From Pseudochelatococcus lubricantis (lineage in GTDB: Bacteria > Pseudomonadota > Alphaproteobacteria > Rhizobiales > Beijerinckiaceae), in NCBI RefSeq assembly GCF_011762225.1, contig NZ_JAASQI010000004.1:124001-188000 (forward strand): DNA of 64,000 bases, in the 5' to 3' direction. Within the stretch, counting starts at the first letter, position 1. The number at the start of each line of letters is the position of its first letter. The position numbers and the translations under genes were made by a program. Below, one piece after another: positions 8,988 through 20,382 of the stretch. The notes under the pieces were generated by a model. That model did not search any database. It was given only the letters and a program-made list of their open reading frames with translations, and had not been told where the DNA came from.

Positions 8988-10520
8988 ATGCTGAAGCACT
9001 TCATCTCCGTCAGCGGTTTCACGCTGCTGTCGCGCGTCACCGGACTGTTCCGCGATCTGGCGACAGCCGCCGTTCTGGGCGCTGGCCTGATTGCGGATGC
9101 GTTCTTCGTCGCCTTGCGGCTGCCCAATCATTTCCGGGCCATCTTCAGCGAGGGCGCGTTCAACGCCGCGTTCATCCCCGCCTTCACGCGCCTGCACGAA
9201 GCGGCGGGCGTGGCGGCGGCGCGCCGCTTCGCCGACAATGTCTGGACGACGATGCTGATCGTCCAGACGCTGGTGCTGGGCATCGCACTCACCTTCATGC
9301 CGCAGGTGGTGACGCTGCTCGCACCCGGCTTCGCCGCCGATCCAGAGAAATTCGCGCTCGCGGTGACGCTGACGCGCATCACCTTCCCTTACCTGTTCTT
9401 CATCACGCTGGTGACGCTGGTGTCGGGCGTGCTGAACGGCGTGGAGCGCTTCGCGGCGGCGGCGGGCGCGCCGATCCTGCTGAATGTCGCCATCGTCGCC
9501 GCACTGGCGCTCGCCTTCCTGTTCCCCTCCGCCGCGCATGCCGCCGCCTGGGGCGTGGCGGCGGCGGGCGTGCTGGAGCTTGCGCTCGTCTACGGCGACG
9601 CGCACCGCGCCGGCATCGCGCCCCGCCTCGCCCGCCCGCGGCTCGACGACGACATGCGCACCTTCCTGAAGGCGCTCGGACCGGCGGTGATCGGTTCGGC
9701 CGGCGTACAGATCGCGCTGTTCGCCGACACGATCATCGCCTCGCTGCTGCCCACCGGCGCGGTCTCCTCCATCTATTATGCCGACCGACTCTACCAGCTT
9801 CCCATCGGCGTTATCGCGCTGGCGGCCGGCACGGTGGTGCTGCCGGAGATGAGCCGCCTGATCGCCGCGAACCGGGACGCCGCCGCGCACGCCGCGCAGA
9901 ACCGCACGCTGATGCTGGCGCTGGCGCTCGGCGCGCCGTGCATGGTGGCCTTCCTGATCGTGCCGGACCTCATCATGTCCGCCCTGTTCGGGCGCGGCGC
10001 CTTCACGGCGGCGGACGCGCAGGCCGCCGGCGCCGTGCTCGCGGCATATGCCTTCGGCCTGCCGGCCATCGTGGCGATTCCCGCACTGGTCGCGAGCTTC
10101 CGCGCGAGGCTCGACACGGCGACGCCGGCCGTGGCATCGCTGATCGGCATCGCGGTGAATGTCGCTCTCAAGATCGCGCTCGCGGGCGACATGGGTGCGC
10201 CCGGCCTCGCGCTCGCGACGGCGGTCGGCGCGTGGGTGAACGGCGGGCTGCTGTACATCCTCGCGATCCGCAAGCAATGGACCGCGCCCGATGGCGCGCT
10301 GGGGCGCACGCTCGTCGCCGTCGCCGTGGCCTGCGTTGCGTTGGCCGTGGCCGCCTATGCCGCGCAGCAATTCGCGGAGCCGTGGATCGTCACCCTGCCG
10401 CGTCTGCAGGCCATCATCCACCTCGCCATCGTCGCGGGCGTGGGTGCGCTGGTCTATGGCGCGACGTTGCTCGGCGGGCTGAAGGCGCTGCGCGTGCCGA
10501 TCCCGCTGCGCAGGCGCTGA
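8988..10520 (+). CDS. murJ: Lipid II flippase MurJ (MviN family)
   Basis: Moves lipid II, the peptidoglycan precursor, across the inner membrane. At 510 residues with about 14 hydrophobic segments it fits the MOP-superfamily MurJ. The N-terminus has the family signature: SGFTLLSRVTGLFRDL, then ADAFFVALRLPNHFRAIF and EGAFNAAFIP. It follows the peptidoglycan-binding protein by seven bases, so the two are probably co-transcribed. It converges on the phytase-like gene. Confidence 0.95.
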   Translation: MLKHFISVSGFTLLSRVTGLFRDLATAAVLGAGLIADAFFVALRLPNHFRAIFSEGAFNAAFIPAFTRLHEAAGVAAARRFADNVWTTMLIVQTLVLGIALTFMPQVVTLLAPGFAADPEKFALAVTLTRITFPYLFFITLVTLVSGVLNGVERFAAAAGAPILLNVAIVAALALAFLFPSAAHAAAWGVAAAGVLELALVYGDAHRAGIAPRLARPRLDDDMRTFLKALGPAVIGSAGVQIALFADTIIASLLPTGAVSSIYYADRLYQLPIGVIALAAGTVVLPEMSRLIAANRDAAAHAAQNRTLMLALALGAPCMVAFLIVPDLIMSALFGRGAFTAADAQAAGAVLAAYAFGLPAIVAIPALVASFRARLDTATPAVASLIGIAVNVALKIALAGDMGAPGLALATAVGAWVNGGLLYILAIRKQWTAPDGALGRTLVAVAVACVALAVAAYAAQQFAEPWIVTLPRLQAIIHLAIVAGVGALVYGATLLGGLKALRVPIPLRRR

Positions 10521-10583
10521 GGCATCCGGAAGTTACGTTCGTCAAACACCGGCCGACCTGCCAATACACAACCGGCAAATAAC

Positions 10584-10611
10584 AAAAAACCCCGGCAGGA
10601 TCTGCCGGGGC
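10584..10611 (-). terminator. Terminator of the phytase-like esterase gene
   Basis: Stem CCCCGGCA (10590-10597) with TGCCGGGG (10603-10610). Reading the minus strand, the stem is followed by TTTTTTG, so it ends the gene at 10670-12025. It may also slow transcripts arriving from murJ. Confidence 0.85.
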
Positions 10612-10669
10612 CTGAATGCGTATGCGCGAACGCCAGGTGACAAGAAATCAAACACCAATTGACAAGAAA

Positions 10670-12025
10670 TCACTTGGCGGCGAGGAAGTCCTTGACTTCG
10701 AGCAGGATGAACTCGTTGTCGTCGGCCTTGTTGGGATCGCGGCTGGCGGAGAACGGCAGGTTGTTGTCGTTGCCGACGATAATGTGCGTGGCGTCCACGA
10801 CATCGACGTTCTCGATGGTGAAGAAGGGGAAGTCCAGCGCGCCGTTCTTCTCGCCCTTGATGGCGACCTTGTCCGGATCCTGGATCTTCATCAGGTCGAT
10901 GTAGCCGATCTTGCGGGCGTCCTTGCCAGCATTCTCGTCGGTCAGCTCGATCTTGTAGACGCGCTTGAACTTGGCGGGGGTAGCGAAGCAATCCTTGCGC
11001 TTCTCGCCGGCCGGGCAGGCCTTGCTCGCGGTGCCTTCGGTGTCGTCGCGCTCGATGATGAGGCCGTGGGTGGCGTCGACCATGTTGAAGTCGCCGATGG
11101 AGTGGCCGTTCTCCTCAAGCGGGAACTTCCAGAAGCGGCCGGTCCACTTCTGATTGGCCACATCGAATTCAAGAATACGCAGGTATTCCTTGCCGTTGTC
11201 CTTCTCGGTGGCGTTCGTCGCGGCATCCCACAGCGCGCCTTCGAGCAGCGGATAGAGGAACTTGCCGTCCGGCGAGGAAGCCATGCCCTCGAAGCCCTTC
11301 GAGCGGCGCACTTCGAAGTCCACCTTGCCCGGCGCGCCCGGCGTCTTGATGTTGTAATGGTCGGGCGAACGGACGACCTTGCCCGCGACTTCCGTCTCGA
11401 TCACGGCCTCGACCTTGCCGTCGCGGTCGGTGCGGATCAGGTAGGGGCCGAACTCCTCGCCGAACCAGATCTTGTCGCCGATGAGCTGGAAGGACTCGAG
11501 GTCGAAGTCGGAACCCGTGAGATAGCGCTTCTCGGTGCCTTCCTCGGCGATGCGGAACGGAACCTTCTTGTCGGGATCGTGCAGGAAGGTGGTGCTGAGC
11601 CGGTTGACCGCGTTCGCCTTCCAGTCGATGGCGTAGTGGTGGATGAAGAGCATGTTGTCCGGCGAATTGGCCTTGTTGCCCATGCCGTTGTCGGTGATGA
11701 CCCAGAAGGTGCCGTCACGGTCGGCCTTGATGCCGGAATGGCCCTGCACGGCCTGGCCCTTGAAGGGGAACTTGATGCCGGTGGGGCGGCCGTCGTTGAT
11801 GCCCTCGACGCTCTCGGGTTCGTCGACGCGGGTCGCCTTGCCGGTGGCGTACTTGCCGGCAACGCGCAGGTCGGCCGGCGCATCGGCCGGCGCATCGATG
11901 ATGGTGAGCGCCGGCAGCGCGGCATGGCCCTTCAGGGTCGCGGTGAACTCCTGCTCAGCCATGGCCGGCGAAGCGACGAGCGCCGAGAACAGCAGGGCGC
12001 TGAAAACGGAAGAGGGAATACGCAT
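10670..12025 (-). CDS. Secreted esterase-like protein of the phytase family
   Basis: A 451-residue protein with a clear Sec signal peptide (MRIPSSVFSALLFSALVASPAMA, cleavage after AMA), so periplasmic or secreted. The mature part matches the esterase-like phytase family (beta-propeller, Pfam PF13449 from memory): repeated HSGIKADRDGTFWVITDNG, SFQLIGDKIWFGEEFGPYL and KGFEGMASSPDG motifs, with many acidic loop residues that bind calcium or phosphate in relatives. The substrate is not determinable. The start codon is preceded six bases away by AGGGG, which lies inside an inverted repeat (next entry). A strong terminator follows. It lies 112 bases downstream of the M20 gene on the same strand but appears to have its own leader. 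Confidence 0.85.
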   Translation of the reverse strand: MRIPSSVFSALLFSALVASPAMAEQEFTATLKGHAALPALTIIDAPADAPADLRVAGKYATGKATRVDEPESVEGINDGRPTGIKFPFKGQAVQGHSGIKADRDGTFWVITDNGMGNKANSPDNMLFIHHYAIDWKANAVNRLSTTFLHDPDKKVPFRIAEEGTEKRYLTGSDFDLESFQLIGDKIWFGEEFGPYLIRTDRDGKVEAVIETEVAGKVVRSPDHYNIKTPGAPGKVDFEVRRSKGFEGMASSPDGKFLYPLLEGALWDAATNATEKDNGKEYLRILEFDVANQKWTGRFWKFPLEENGHSIGDFNMVDATHGLIIERDDTEGTASKACPAGEKRKDCFATPAKFKRVYKIELTDENAGKDARKIGYIDLMKIQDPDKVAIKGEKNGALDFPFFTIENVDVVDATHIIVGNDNNLPFSASRDPNKADDNEFILLEVKDFLAAK

Positions 12026-12029
12026 CGAA

Positions 12030-12058
12030 AACCCCTGTTGTAGTGGATGACAGGGGTT
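12030..12058 (-). promoter_or_regulatory. Inverted repeat covering the Shine-Dalgarno of the phytase-like gene
   Basis: Perfect 9-bp arms AACCCCTGT (12030-12038) and ACAGGGGTT (12050-12058), 11-base loop. Read as minus-strand RNA, the 3' arm contains the AGGGG ribosome binding site six bases before the ATG. The structure could block translation, or the DNA palindrome could be a repressor operator. The loop and arm also contain CTGTCAT, half of a PhoB-type box; a second half is not present at the usual spacing. Confidence 0.6.
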
Positions 12059-12137
12059 CTTGATCGGCCCCTTTCATGTCTTCGTGTTAAAGGTTCGGAG
12101 ACAGAAAGGTGACGTTCAATTCGCCGGATAAAGAGCG

Positions 12138-13520
12138 TTATTTTGCAAGCTCTTGCAGGACACGCGCCCACGAGCGCGCACCCTTGTGGAAGCTTTTCAA
12201 CGCATATTTCTCGTTCGGCGAATGAATCCGGTCATCGTCGAGTCCGAATCCGATCAGCAGCGGCTCGGCCCGAAGATTGCTCCGCAGGGTGGCGATGATC
12301 GGGATGGAGCCGCCGCCGCCGATGGTGACCGGCGCCTTGCCCCATTCGTCCGCGAGCGCCTTCGCCGCCTTCGCCAGCCAAGGGCTGTCGAGCGGCACGG
12401 AAACGGCGGGTGCGCCATCACCGGAGCCGAAGGTCACCGAGGCGTCGGCGGGGATGAGTTCGCGCACGTAAGCGCGGAAGGAGTCACGCACGCTGACGGG
12501 GTTCTGGTCGCCCACGAGACGGAAGGTGATCTTGGCGCGCGCCTCGGCGGGGATGACGGTCTTCGATCCCTCGCCCGTATAGCCGCCGATGATGCCGTTG
12601 ATGTCGAAGGCCGGACGGGACTGGATCTGCTCGATCACGTCGCGGTCCTTCTCACCCGCCGGCACTGAGAGCCCCACCGGACCGAGGAAGGTGTCCGCGT
12701 CGAGGCCGAGCTGCCGCCATTCGGCACGCACCTCCTCCGGCACCTCGGGCACGCCTTCGTAGAAACCGGGGATGGTGATGCGCCCTTCCTTGTCGCGCAG
12801 CGCGGCGATGATGCCGGCGAGCACGTGGATGGCGTTCTGCGCGGCACCGCCGAACAGGCCCGAATGCAGATCGCGATCGGCCGTGCGGACGACGATCTCG
12901 TCGTGGACGAGGCCGCGCAGGCCAGTGGTGATGGCAGGTGTCTCCGGATCCCACTGGTTCGTGTCGCACACGAGCACGACATCCGCCCGCAGCTTCGGCA
13001 GGCTGGCGTCGACGAAGGCCGGCAGGTTGACCGAGCCTACCTCCTCCTCGCCCTCGATCAGCACGGAGACGCCGACAGGCAACGTGCCGGTGACCGCCTT
13101 CCACGCGCGCACGGCCTCCAGAAAGGTGAGAATCTGCCCCTTGTCGTCGGCGGCGCCGCGCGCGCGGATGATCTTGCCGCCATCCGGCAGGGTCTCGATC
13201 CGCGGCTCGAAGGGCTGGCTGTCCCACAGTTCCAGCGGATCGACGGGCTGCACGTCGTAGTGGCCGTAGAACAGCACGCGCGTGTCGGAGGCGCCGTCCT
13301 GCGCGCCGAGCACGACGGGATGGCCGGGGGTGGGGTGCACGTCGGCCCGGAAGCCGAGCCCGGCGAGTTCGGCGCGCACGTATTCCGCCGCGCGGCGGCA
13401 CTCGTCCCGGTGGGCCGGATCGGTGGAGATGGAGGCAATTCGCAGGAACGCGAACAGGCGCTCCAGCGAGGCGTCGAGGTTTTCGTCGATATGGGCAAGA
13501 ACAGCGTCGAGCTGCGACAT
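12138..13520 (-). CDS. M20 family metallo-dipeptidase
   Basis: A 460-residue cytoplasmic di-zinc peptidase. Zinc ligands and catalytic residues are visible: GHYDVQP (His near 87), the bridging Asp in ARGAADDKGQ (near 119), the catalytic EGEEEVGS pair (near 152-153), CDTNQWD and, at the end, IHSPNEKY. The order and length fit the carnosinase/DUG1-like dipeptidase branch of M20 rather than DapE. It lies 30 bases after the HerA-like gene, probably in one operon with it and mutS. The peptide substrate is unknown. Confidence 0.9.
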   Translation of the reverse strand: MSQLDAVLAHIDENLDASLERLFAFLRIASISTDPAHRDECRRAAEYVRAELAGLGFRADVHPTPGHPVVLGAQDGASDTRVLFYGHYDVQPVDPLELWDSQPFEPRIETLPDGGKIIRARGAADDKGQILTFLEAVRAWKAVTGTLPVGVSVLIEGEEEVGSVNLPAFVDASLPKLRADVVLVCDTNQWDPETPAITTGLRGLVHDEIVVRTADRDLHSGLFGGAAQNAIHVLAGIIAALRDKEGRITIPGFYEGVPEVPEEVRAEWRQLGLDADTFLGPVGLSVPAGEKDRDVIEQIQSRPAFDINGIIGGYTGEGSKTVIPAEARAKITFRLVGDQNPVSVRDSFRAYVRELIPADASVTFGSGDGAPAVSVPLDSPWLAKAAKALADEWGKAPVTIGGGGSIPIIATLRSNLRAEPLLIGFGLDDDRIHSPNEKYALKSFHKGARSWARVLQELAK

Positions 13521-13550
13521 GTTAAGCGTCCTTCCAGAAATCCGATACGT

Positions 13551-15098
13551 TCAGCGCCGCAGGATGCCGCCCAGCGTGCCGCGCACGATGGCGCGGCCGA
13601 TGCTGCTGCCCGTCTGCCCGCCGATGGAGCGGCCGACATCGGCCGCGAGCTGTCCGAGCACCCTGTCCGTGACGCTGCGGGTCACGTCGCGGGCAATTGC
13701 TTGCCCCGCCGTCAGCCGCTCACCGCGCGGGCGCGAGGTGCCGAAGATCGAGCCCAGGAAATCGCCGATGCCGCCGAGCACACCCGCCTCCGCCTGCGGC
13801 GCATTGGCGGCCTCCGCCGCGCCCCGGGCGCGGCTGGTGAGCACCTCGTAGGCCGACTCGCGGTCGATGGCGGCGTCGTACCGGCCGCGCAGGGGGCTTG
13901 CGGCGATCGCGGCGGCGCGCTCCGCCGCCGTCAACGGCCCCACACGCGCCGAAGGCGGGGCGATCAGCGTGCGCGTGACGATCTCCGGCGCGCCTTTCGC
14001 GTCGAGCAGCGAGACAAGCGCCTCACCGACGCCGAGTTCCGTGATCGCCTTCTGCGTGTCGAAGGCCGGATTCTGCCGGAAGGTCTCCGCCGCCGCCTTG
14101 ACCGCCCGCTGGTCGCGCGGGGTGAAGGCGCGCAGCGCGTGCTGCACGCGGTTGCCCAGCTGGCCGAGCACGGCGTCGGGGATATCGAGCGGGTTCTGCG
14201 TCACGAAATAGACGCCCACGCCCTTGGAGCGGATGAGGCGCACCACGCGCTCCACCGCCTCCAGCAGGGCCTTGGGCGCGCCGTCGAACAGCAGATGCGC
14301 CTCGTCGAAGAAGAACACCAGCACCGGCTTGTCGGGATCACCGACCTCGGGCAGCTGCTCGAAGAGTTCCGACAGGAGCCACAGCAGGAATGTGGCGTAG
14401 ACGCGCGGGCTGTTCATGAGCCGGTCGGCGGCCAGGATGTTGATGACGCCGCGCCCGTCGCGGTCGGTGCGGATGAGATCGCCGATCTCCAGCGCGGGCT
14501 CGCCGAAGAACTTTTCCGCGTTCTGGTTCTCCAGCACGAGCAGACGCCGCTGGATGGAGCCCACGGACTGGCGCGCGATGTTGCCGTACTCGATGGAGAG
14601 CTGCGGTGCGTTTTCCCCGATATGCGTGAGGAGCGCGCGCAGGTCCTTGAGATCGAGCAGCAGCAGGCCCTGCTCGTCGGCGACGCGGAAGGCGATGTTG
14701 AGGATTCCCTCCTGCGTCTCGTTGAGATCGAGCAGGCGCGAGAGCAGCAGCGGCCCCATGTCGGAGATGGTGGCGCGCACCGGATGGCCCTGCTCGCCGA
14801 ACACGTCCCAGAAGGTGACGGGGAAGCGGTCCGGCACGTATTCGACGCCGATTTCCTCGGCCCGCTTGATGAAGGGCGCCGCGCCGTCGCCCGGCGCCGC
14901 GAGGCCGGAAAGGTCACCCTTGATGTCGGAGGCGAACACCGGCACGCCGGCGTTGGAAAAACCTTCCACCAGCACCTGCAGCGTCACCGTCTTGCCGGTG
15001 CCGGTGGCACCCGTCACGAGGCCGTGCCGGTTGGCGCGCTTCAGCAGCAACGTTTCCGGCTTGTCGCTTTTGCCGACAAAGATGCCTTCATTTGCCAT
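13551..15098 (-). CDS. HerA-like ATPase (DUF853 family)
   Basis: A 515-residue P-loop ATPase of the HerA/FtsK superfamily, DUF853 (YjgR) branch. Walker A is GATGTGKT near residue 30 and Walker B is [10 protein letters not shown] near 268. The motif [13 protein letters not shown] follows strand 2, as in other members. The C-terminal part is Ala/Arg-rich with Gly-rich low complexity at the end. The role is not established for the family; DNA translocation is assumed from homology to HerA. It sits 54 bases after mutS and before a dipeptidase, so a repair function is only suggested by context. Confidence 0.88.
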   Translation of the reverse strand: MANEGIFVGKSDKPETLLLKRANRHGLVTGATGTGKTVTLQVLVEGFSNAGVPVFASDIKGDLSGLAAPGDGAAPFIKRAEEIGVEYVPDRFPVTFWDVFGEQGHPVRATISDMGPLLLSRLLDLNETQEGILNIAFRVADEQGLLLLDLKDLRALLTHIGENAPQLSIEYGNIARQSVGSIQRRLLVLENQNAEKFFGEPALEIGDLIRTDRDGRGVINILAADRLMNSPRVYATFLLWLLSELFEQLPEVGDPDKPVLVFFFDEAHLLFDGAPKALLEAVERVVRLIRSKGVGVYFVTQNPLDIPDAVLGQLGNRVQHALRAFTPRDQRAVKAAAETFRQNPAFDTQKAITELGVGEALVSLLDAKGAPEIVTRTLIAPPSARVGPLTAAERAAAIAASPLRGRYDAAIDRESAYEVLTSRARGAAEAANAPQAEAGVLGGIGDFLGSIFGTSRPRGERLTAGQAIARDVTRSVTDRVLGQLAADVGRSIGGQTGSSIGRAIVRGTLGGILRR

Positions 15099-15152
15099 CC
15101 GGAAAAACCTCTCGTCAAAAAACCTTGCCGGAGAACCTGCACAACGGAAGGA

Positions 15153-17921
15153 TCAGTTTATCTTTTCACCGGCTTCGTCAAGGCGCAAGCCCTTCAGCCG
15201 GTAGAGCGCCTCCAGCGCCTCGCGCGGCGACAGCTCGTCGGGCACGATGGTATCGAGCGCCTCCCGCAGCGGATCGGCCCGGACCTCCGTCGCGGCGGCG
15301 CGCGGCGCGTTGAAGGCGGCGAACAGCGGCAGATCGTCGATCAGCGCGCTGACCGGCTTTTCCCGCTCGCTCTTCTCCAGCTCGCTCAGGATGGCGCGCG
15401 CGCGGTGGATGACCTTTGCCGGCAAGCCCGCCAGCTTGGCCACCTGGATGCCGTAGGAGCGGTCCGCCGCACCTGGCACGACCTCGTGCAGGAAGACGAC
15501 CTCGCCCTGCCATTCCGTGACGCGCACCGTGGCGTTGGAGACGCGCTTCAGGCGGTCGGCGAGCGCCGTGAGTTCGTGGTAGTGGGTGGCGAACAGCGCC
15601 CGGCAACGGTTCGCCTCGTGCAGGTGCTCGATGGCCGCCCAGGCGATGGACAGGCCGTCGAAGGTCGCGGTGCCGCGCCCGATCTCGTCCAGGATCACGA
15701 GCGAACGCTCGCCGGCCTGGTTGAGGATGGCGGCGGTCTCGATCATCTCGACCATGAAGGTGGAGCGCCCGCGCGCCAGGTCGTCCGCCGCGCCCACGCG
15801 CGAGAACAGCCGGTCCACGACGCCGACGCGGGCTGCCTTCGCCGGAACGAAGGCTCCCATCTGCGCCAGCACCACGATGAGCGCGCTCTGGCGCAGGAAG
15901 GTCGATTTGCCGGCCATGTTCGGCCCGGTGATCAGCGTGATGCGGCCCCATTTCGCGGCGCCCGGCGGCGACAGATCGCAATCGTTGGCCACGAAGGCGA
16001 CGCCGTTGCGCCGGCACGCGGCCTCGACCACCGGATGGCGACCGCCCTCCACGGCGAAGTCGAGGCTGGCGTCGACATGCGGCCGCGTCCAGCCGAGATC
16101 GACGGCAAGATCGGCGAGCGCGGCCGTGACGTCGACGACGGCAAGCGCATCCGCCGCCCGCTTGATGGTCTCTGCATGGTCCGCGAGGGCGCCGGCCAGC
16201 CGGTCGAAAACCGCGTGCTCGATGGCGAGCGCCCGTCCGCCGGCGGAGGCGATCCGCGATTCGAGTTCGCCGAGTTCCACGGTGGAAAAGCGCATGGTGC
16301 CCGCCATTGTCTGGCGATGAGAAAAGGTCTCGTTGAGCGGCGGGCGCACGAAAGCCTCGCCCGCCGCCTGTGGCACCTCGACGAAATAGCCGATCAGGTT
16401 GTTGTGCTTGACCTTGAGCTGCCGGCAGCCGCTCTCCCCGGCATAGCGCGCCTGCAGGGCGGCGATGACCTTTCGCGAATCGGCCTGCAGCAGGCGCGCC
16501 TCGTCGAGGCCCGCGTCATGGCCCGCGCGCACGAAGCCGCCGTCACGTTTCAGCAGCGGCAGGTCGTCGGCAAGCGCGGCGGCGAGCGCCTCTCCCCAGG
16601 CGGGATCGAGGGCATCGAGATCCCGCCGCGCGGCATCGAGTTCTGCCGGCAGGCCGGCGGAGACCGCGCCGGAGGCCATGTCGCCCGCGACGGCGCGCGC
16701 CGCGGCGAGACCGTCGCGCACGGTGGCGAGATCGCGCGGACCGCCACGGCCCAGCATCAGCCGCGACAGGGCGCGGGCCATGTCCGGCGCGGCGCGCAGC
16801 CGGGCGCGCAGGCGCTCCCGCAGCACGATGTCGTCCACGAGTGCCTGCACCGCATCCTGCCGCGCCGCGATGGCCGGCGGGTCCGTGAGCGGCCCGCCCA
16901 GGCGCTCCGCCAGCAGCCGCCCGCCGCCCGGCGTCAACGTGCGGTCGATGGCGGCGAGCAGGCTGCCCGCCCGCTCGCCGGACAGGGTGCGGGTGAGTTC
17001 GAGATTGGCGCGGGTCGCGGCATCGATGGCGAGGCCCGAACCCTCCGCCTCGTGCGCGGGCGGCGACAACGGCGGGCGCGACCCGAGCTGCGTGCGCTCC
17101 ACATAGGCAACGACGGCAGCGCAGGCGGACAGCTCCGCCGGGCTGAACTGGCCGAAGCCGGCCAACTCCGCCACGCCGAAATACTCCCGCAGCCGCCGCG
17201 CGGCAGAGGCGGAATCGAAGCCCTCGTGCGCCACGGGCGTAACGGCGGCGCGCTGCTCCTGCCAGAAGGCGCGCAGGCCCTCGTCGTCGTGAATGGCATC
17301 CGGAAGGATGATCTCGCGCGGCTCCAGCCGGGCGATCTCCGCCATCAGGGCGATGCCCGCCACTTCCGACACGGTGAAGCGGCCGGTGGAAATGTCGGCG
17401 GCGGCGACCGCGTAGGCCCATTCGCGCTCCGACAGGCGGCGGCGCGCCACGGCCGCCAGCCAGTTGGCGCGGCCGGGCTCCAGCAGGCGATCCTCCGTGA
17501 TGGTGCCGGGCGTGACGAGCCGCACCACCGCGCGCCGCACCACGGATTTGCCGCCGCGCTTGCGCGCCTCGGCCGGGTCTTCCGTCTGCTCGCACACGGC
17601 GACGCGGTGACCGGCGGCGATGAGACGCTCCAGATAGTCCTCCGCCTTGTCCACCGGCACGCCGCACATCGGGATATCCTCGCCCAGATGCTTGCCGCGT
17701 TTGGTGAGCACGATGCCGAGCGTGCGCGAGGCAACTTCCGCGTCGGCGAAAAAAAGTTCATAGAAATCGCCCATACGATAGAACAGCAGCGTATCGGGAT
17801 GAGCGACCTTGATCTCGATATACTGCTGCATCATCGGCGACGGCTTTTCCGCCGCATTCGGGCGGGCGGAAGCGTCGTCGACGGGAGGCACGGGAGAAGG
17901 AGCGGCAGACAGTCGGATCAT
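15153..17921 (-). CDS. mutS: DNA mismatch repair protein MutS
   Basis: Recognises mismatches and starts methyl-independent or MutL-directed repair. It has 922 residues; bacterial MutS is usually 850-900, and the excess is an unconserved N-terminal 25 residues. The mismatch-reading F-x-E motif is in [15 protein letters not shown] (near 53). The ATPase has Walker [11 protein letters not shown] (near 666), and the dimer-interface and Walker B stretch [19 protein letters not shown]. The C-terminal helix-turn-helix dimer region is present ([14 protein letters not shown]). It diverges from maeB and leads the mutS-DUF853-M20 run. Confidence 0.97.
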   Translation of the reverse strand: MIRLSAAPSPVPPVDDASARPNAAEKPSPMMQQYIEIKVAHPDTLLFYRMGDFYELFFADAEVASRTLGIVLTKRGKHLGEDIPMCGVPVDKAEDYLERLIAAGHRVAVCEQTEDPAEARKRGGKSVVRRAVVRLVTPGTITEDRLLEPGRANWLAAVARRRLSEREWAYAVAAADISTGRFTVSEVAGIALMAEIARLEPREIILPDAIHDDEGLRAFWQEQRAAVTPVAHEGFDSASAARRLREYFGVAELAGFGQFSPAELSACAAVVAYVERTQLGSRPPLSPPAHEAEGSGLAIDAATRANLELTRTLSGERAGSLLAAIDRTLTPGGGRLLAERLGGPLTDPPAIAARQDAVQALVDDIVLRERLRARLRAAPDMARALSRLMLGRGGPRDLATVRDGLAAARAVAGDMASGAVSAGLPAELDAARRDLDALDPAWGEALAAALADDLPLLKRDGGFVRAGHDAGLDEARLLQADSRKVIAALQARYAGESGCRQLKVKHNNLIGYFVEVPQAAGEAFVRPPLNETFSHRQTMAGTMRFSTVELGELESRIASAGGRALAIEHAVFDRLAGALADHAETIKRAADALAVVDVTAALADLAVDLGWTRPHVDASLDFAVEGGRHPVVEAACRRNGVAFVANDCDLSPPGAAKWGRITLITGPNMAGKSTFLRQSALIVVLAQMGAFVPAKAARVGVVDRLFSRVGAADDLARGRSTFMVEMIETAAILNQAGERSLVILDEIGRGTATFDGLSIAWAAIEHLHEANRCRALFATHYHELTALADRLKRVSNATVRVTEWQGEVVFLHEVVPGAADRSYGIQVAKLAGLPAKVIHRARAILSELEKSEREKPVSALIDDLPLFAAFNAPRAAATEVRADPLREALDTIVPDELSPREALEALYRLKGLRLDEAGEKIN

Positions 17922-18088
17922 GACACGAGGTTAACAGACCCGCACGAAGCTTTCATCCCGACCCGCAAGGCGGCCATGCACGAAACGGTGGAGAACCGCG
18001 CTTGAGCCTCGCCGTCACGGCCGATATGGTTTTATCTGAAACAGTTCAAGCCACCAGACAATTCCGGACCCAAGGCAGATCCCCGACA

Positions 18089-20371
18089 ATGACAGATCGC
18101 AAACCGAAGACCCGCCTGACCTACACCGACCAGGAGGCGCTGAACTTCCATTCCCGCGGCCGCCCCGGCAAGCTGGAGGTGATCGCGACGAAGCCGATGA
18201 CCACCCAGCGCGATCTGTCGCTTGCCTATTCGCCCGGCGTCGCCGTGCCCGTACGCGCCATCCACGATAATCCGGCGCTCGCCTACGACTACACCGCGCG
18301 CAGCAACCTCGTCGCGGTCATCACCAACGGTACGGCGATTCTCGGCCTCGGCAACCTGGGCGCGCTCGCCTCGAAGCCGGTGATGGAAGGCAAGGCGGTG
18401 CTGTTCAAGCGCTTCGCCGACATCGACGCCTTCGACCTCGAAGTCGACACGCAGGACGTGGAAGAGTTCATCAACGCGGTGCGTTACCTCGGCCCCACCT
18501 TCGGCGGCATCAATCTGGAGGACATCAAGGCGCCCGAGTGCTTCGTCATCGAGGCGCGCCTCAAGGAGCTGATGGACATCCCCGTCTTCCACGACGACCA
18601 GCACGGCACGGCGATCATCGCGGCGGCGGGCATCATCAATGCGCTGCACCTGACGGGCCGCGACATCGCTGACACGCGGCTCGTCGTCAACGGCGCGGGC
18701 GCGGCCGGCATCGCCTCCGTGGAGCTTGCCAAGGGACTCGGCTTCCGCTCCGAAAACGTCATCCTGTGCGACACCAAGGGCGTCATCTACAAGGGGCGCG
18801 CCGAGGGCATGAACCAGTGGAAATCCGCCCACGCCGTGGAAACGGACGCGCGCACGCTCGCCGAGGCGGTCAAGGGCGCCGACGTCTTCTTCGGTCTCTC
18901 GGCCAAGGGCGCGCTGACGCCCGAGATGGTGGCGAGCATGGCGGACAACCCGATCATCTTCGCCATGGCCAACCCGGACCCGGAGATCACGCCGGAAGAA
19001 GTGGCCAAGGTGCGCGACGACGCCATCATGGCCACCGGCCGCTCGGACTATCCCAACCAGATCAATAACGTACTGGGCTTTCCCTACATCTTCCGCGGTG
19101 CGCTGGACGTGCGCGCCACCACCATCAACATGGAGATGAAGACGGCCGCCGTCCACGCGCTGGCGCAGCTCGCGCGGGAGGATGTGCCGGACGAGGTCGC
19201 CGCCGCCTACGATGGCGCGCGCCCACGTTTCGGCCGGGACTACATCATCCCCGCGCCCTTCGACCCGCGCCTGATCCATGTCGTGCCGCCGGCGGTGGCG
19301 CTGGCGGCGGCCGAGACCGGCGTCGCCCGCCAGCCGATCGGGAGCATGGCGGCATACAAGACGCAGCTCTCCGCGCGCCGCGATCCGGTGGTCAGCGTGC
19401 TCAACACGGTGTTCGAGCGCGTGCGCCGCTTCCCCAAGCGCGTCGTGTTCGCGGAAGGCGAGGAGGAGGCCGTGATTCGCGCCGCCCTCTCCTACGTACA
19501 CCAGGGCCTCGGCAGCGCCATCCTGGTGGGCCGGGAAGAGCGCGTGCGCGAGACGGCCGCCGCCGCCGGCCTCGACATAGACGGCCGCGCCGGCATCGAG
19601 ATCCACAACGCCGCGCGCTCGCAGCACAACAGGCTCTACACGCAGTTTCTCTACCAGCGGCTGCAGCGGCGCGGATACCTGCTGCGCGACTGCCAGCGGC
19701 TGATCAACCAGGACCGCAACCATTTCGCCGCCGCCATGGTGGCGCACGGCGATGCGGATGCCATGGTAACCGGCGTCACGCGCAACTATCACACGGCGCT
19801 GGAGGACGTTCTGCGGGTGATCGACGCCCGCCCCGGCCACCGGATCATCGGCGTCTCCATCGCCATCACGCGCGGGCGCACCGTGCTGATCGCCGACACG
19901 GCGATCACCGAGTTTCCCAGCGCGGAGGATCTGGCCGTCATCGCCACCGAGGCCGCGGGCGTCGCGCGCCGGCTGGGCTACGATCCGCGCGTGGCGCTGC
20001 TTGCCTTCGCCACCTTCGGCCAGCCGCGCGGCGACCGCGCCACCCATGTGCAGGAGGCCGTGCGCATCCTCGACAGGCAGCGGGCGCGCTTCGAATACGA
20101 CGGCGAGATAAGCGCCGACGTCGCCCTGAACCCGGAACTGCTGGCACTCTATCCGTTCAGCCGCCTGAAGGAACCCGCCAACGTGCTGGTGATGCCGGCG
20201 CTGCATTCTGCGTCCATCTCGACGCACATGCTGCAGGAACTCGGCGCGACGACGGTCGTCGGCCCGCTGATCGTCGGCCTTAACAAGCCCGTGCAGATCG
20301 TGCCGCTCGGCGCGAAAGACGTCGATATCGTGAATATCGCGGCGCTCGCCGCCTACAACATCGGCGGTTGA
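18089..20371 (+). CDS. maeB: NADP-dependent malic enzyme with phosphotransacetylase-like C-terminus
   Basis: Oxidatively decarboxylates malate to pyruvate, producing NADPH. The 760 residues comprise an N-terminal malic domain ([22 protein letters not shown]), a nucleotide-binding domain ([12 protein letters not shown]), and from about residue 430 a domain homologous to phosphotransacetylase that in MaeB proteins is regulatory (acetyl-CoA sensing) and not catalytic. I chose the ATG at 18089; an upstream in-frame start at 18002 would add 29 unconserved residues overlapping the divergent promoter. In rhizobia this type (TME) feeds pyruvate when growing on dicarboxylates. Confidence 0.94.
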   Translation: MTDRKPKTRLTYTDQEALNFHSRGRPGKLEVIATKPMTTQRDLSLAYSPGVAVPVRAIHDNPALAYDYTARSNLVAVITNGTAILGLGNLGALASKPVMEGKAVLFKRFADIDAFDLEVDTQDVEEFINAVRYLGPTFGGINLEDIKAPECFVIEARLKELMDIPVFHDDQHGTAIIAAAGIINALHLTGRDIADTRLVVNGAGAAGIASVELAKGLGFRSENVILCDTKGVIYKGRAEGMNQWKSAHAVETDARTLAEAVKGADVFFGLSAKGALTPEMVASMADNPIIFAMANPDPEITPEEVAKVRDDAIMATGRSDYPNQINNVLGFPYIFRGALDVRATTINMEMKTAAVHALAQLAREDVPDEVAAAYDGARPRFGRDYIIPAPFDPRLIHVVPPAVALAAAETGVARQPIGSMAAYKTQLSARRDPVVSVLNTVFERVRRFPKRVVFAEGEEEAVIRAALSYVHQGLGSAILVGREERVRETAAAAGLDIDGRAGIEIHNAARSQHNRLYTQFLYQRLQRRGYLLRDCQRLINQDRNHFAAAMVAHGDADAMVTGVTRNYHTALEDVLRVIDARPGHRIIGVSIAITRGRTVLIADTAITEFPSAEDLAVIATEAAGVARRLGYDPRVALLAFATFGQPRGDRATHVQEAVRILDRQRARFEYDGEISADVALNPELLALYPFSRLKEPANVLVMPALHSASISTHMLQELGATTVVGPLIVGLNKPVQIVPLGAKDVDIVNIAALAAYNIGG

Positions 20372-20382
20372 GGCCAAAGCAA

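Noticed and set aside
12825-18005. A 1726-codon open frame on the plus strand
   Set aside because: It is antisense to the M20, HerA-like and mutS genes, which carry clear motifs. High GC keeps the opposite strand free of stops. Its translation is Arg/Ala/Gly-rich with no domain.
18032-20377. A 781-codon open frame on the minus strand opposite maeB
   Set aside because: Shadow of maeB, which has all expected catalytic motifs.
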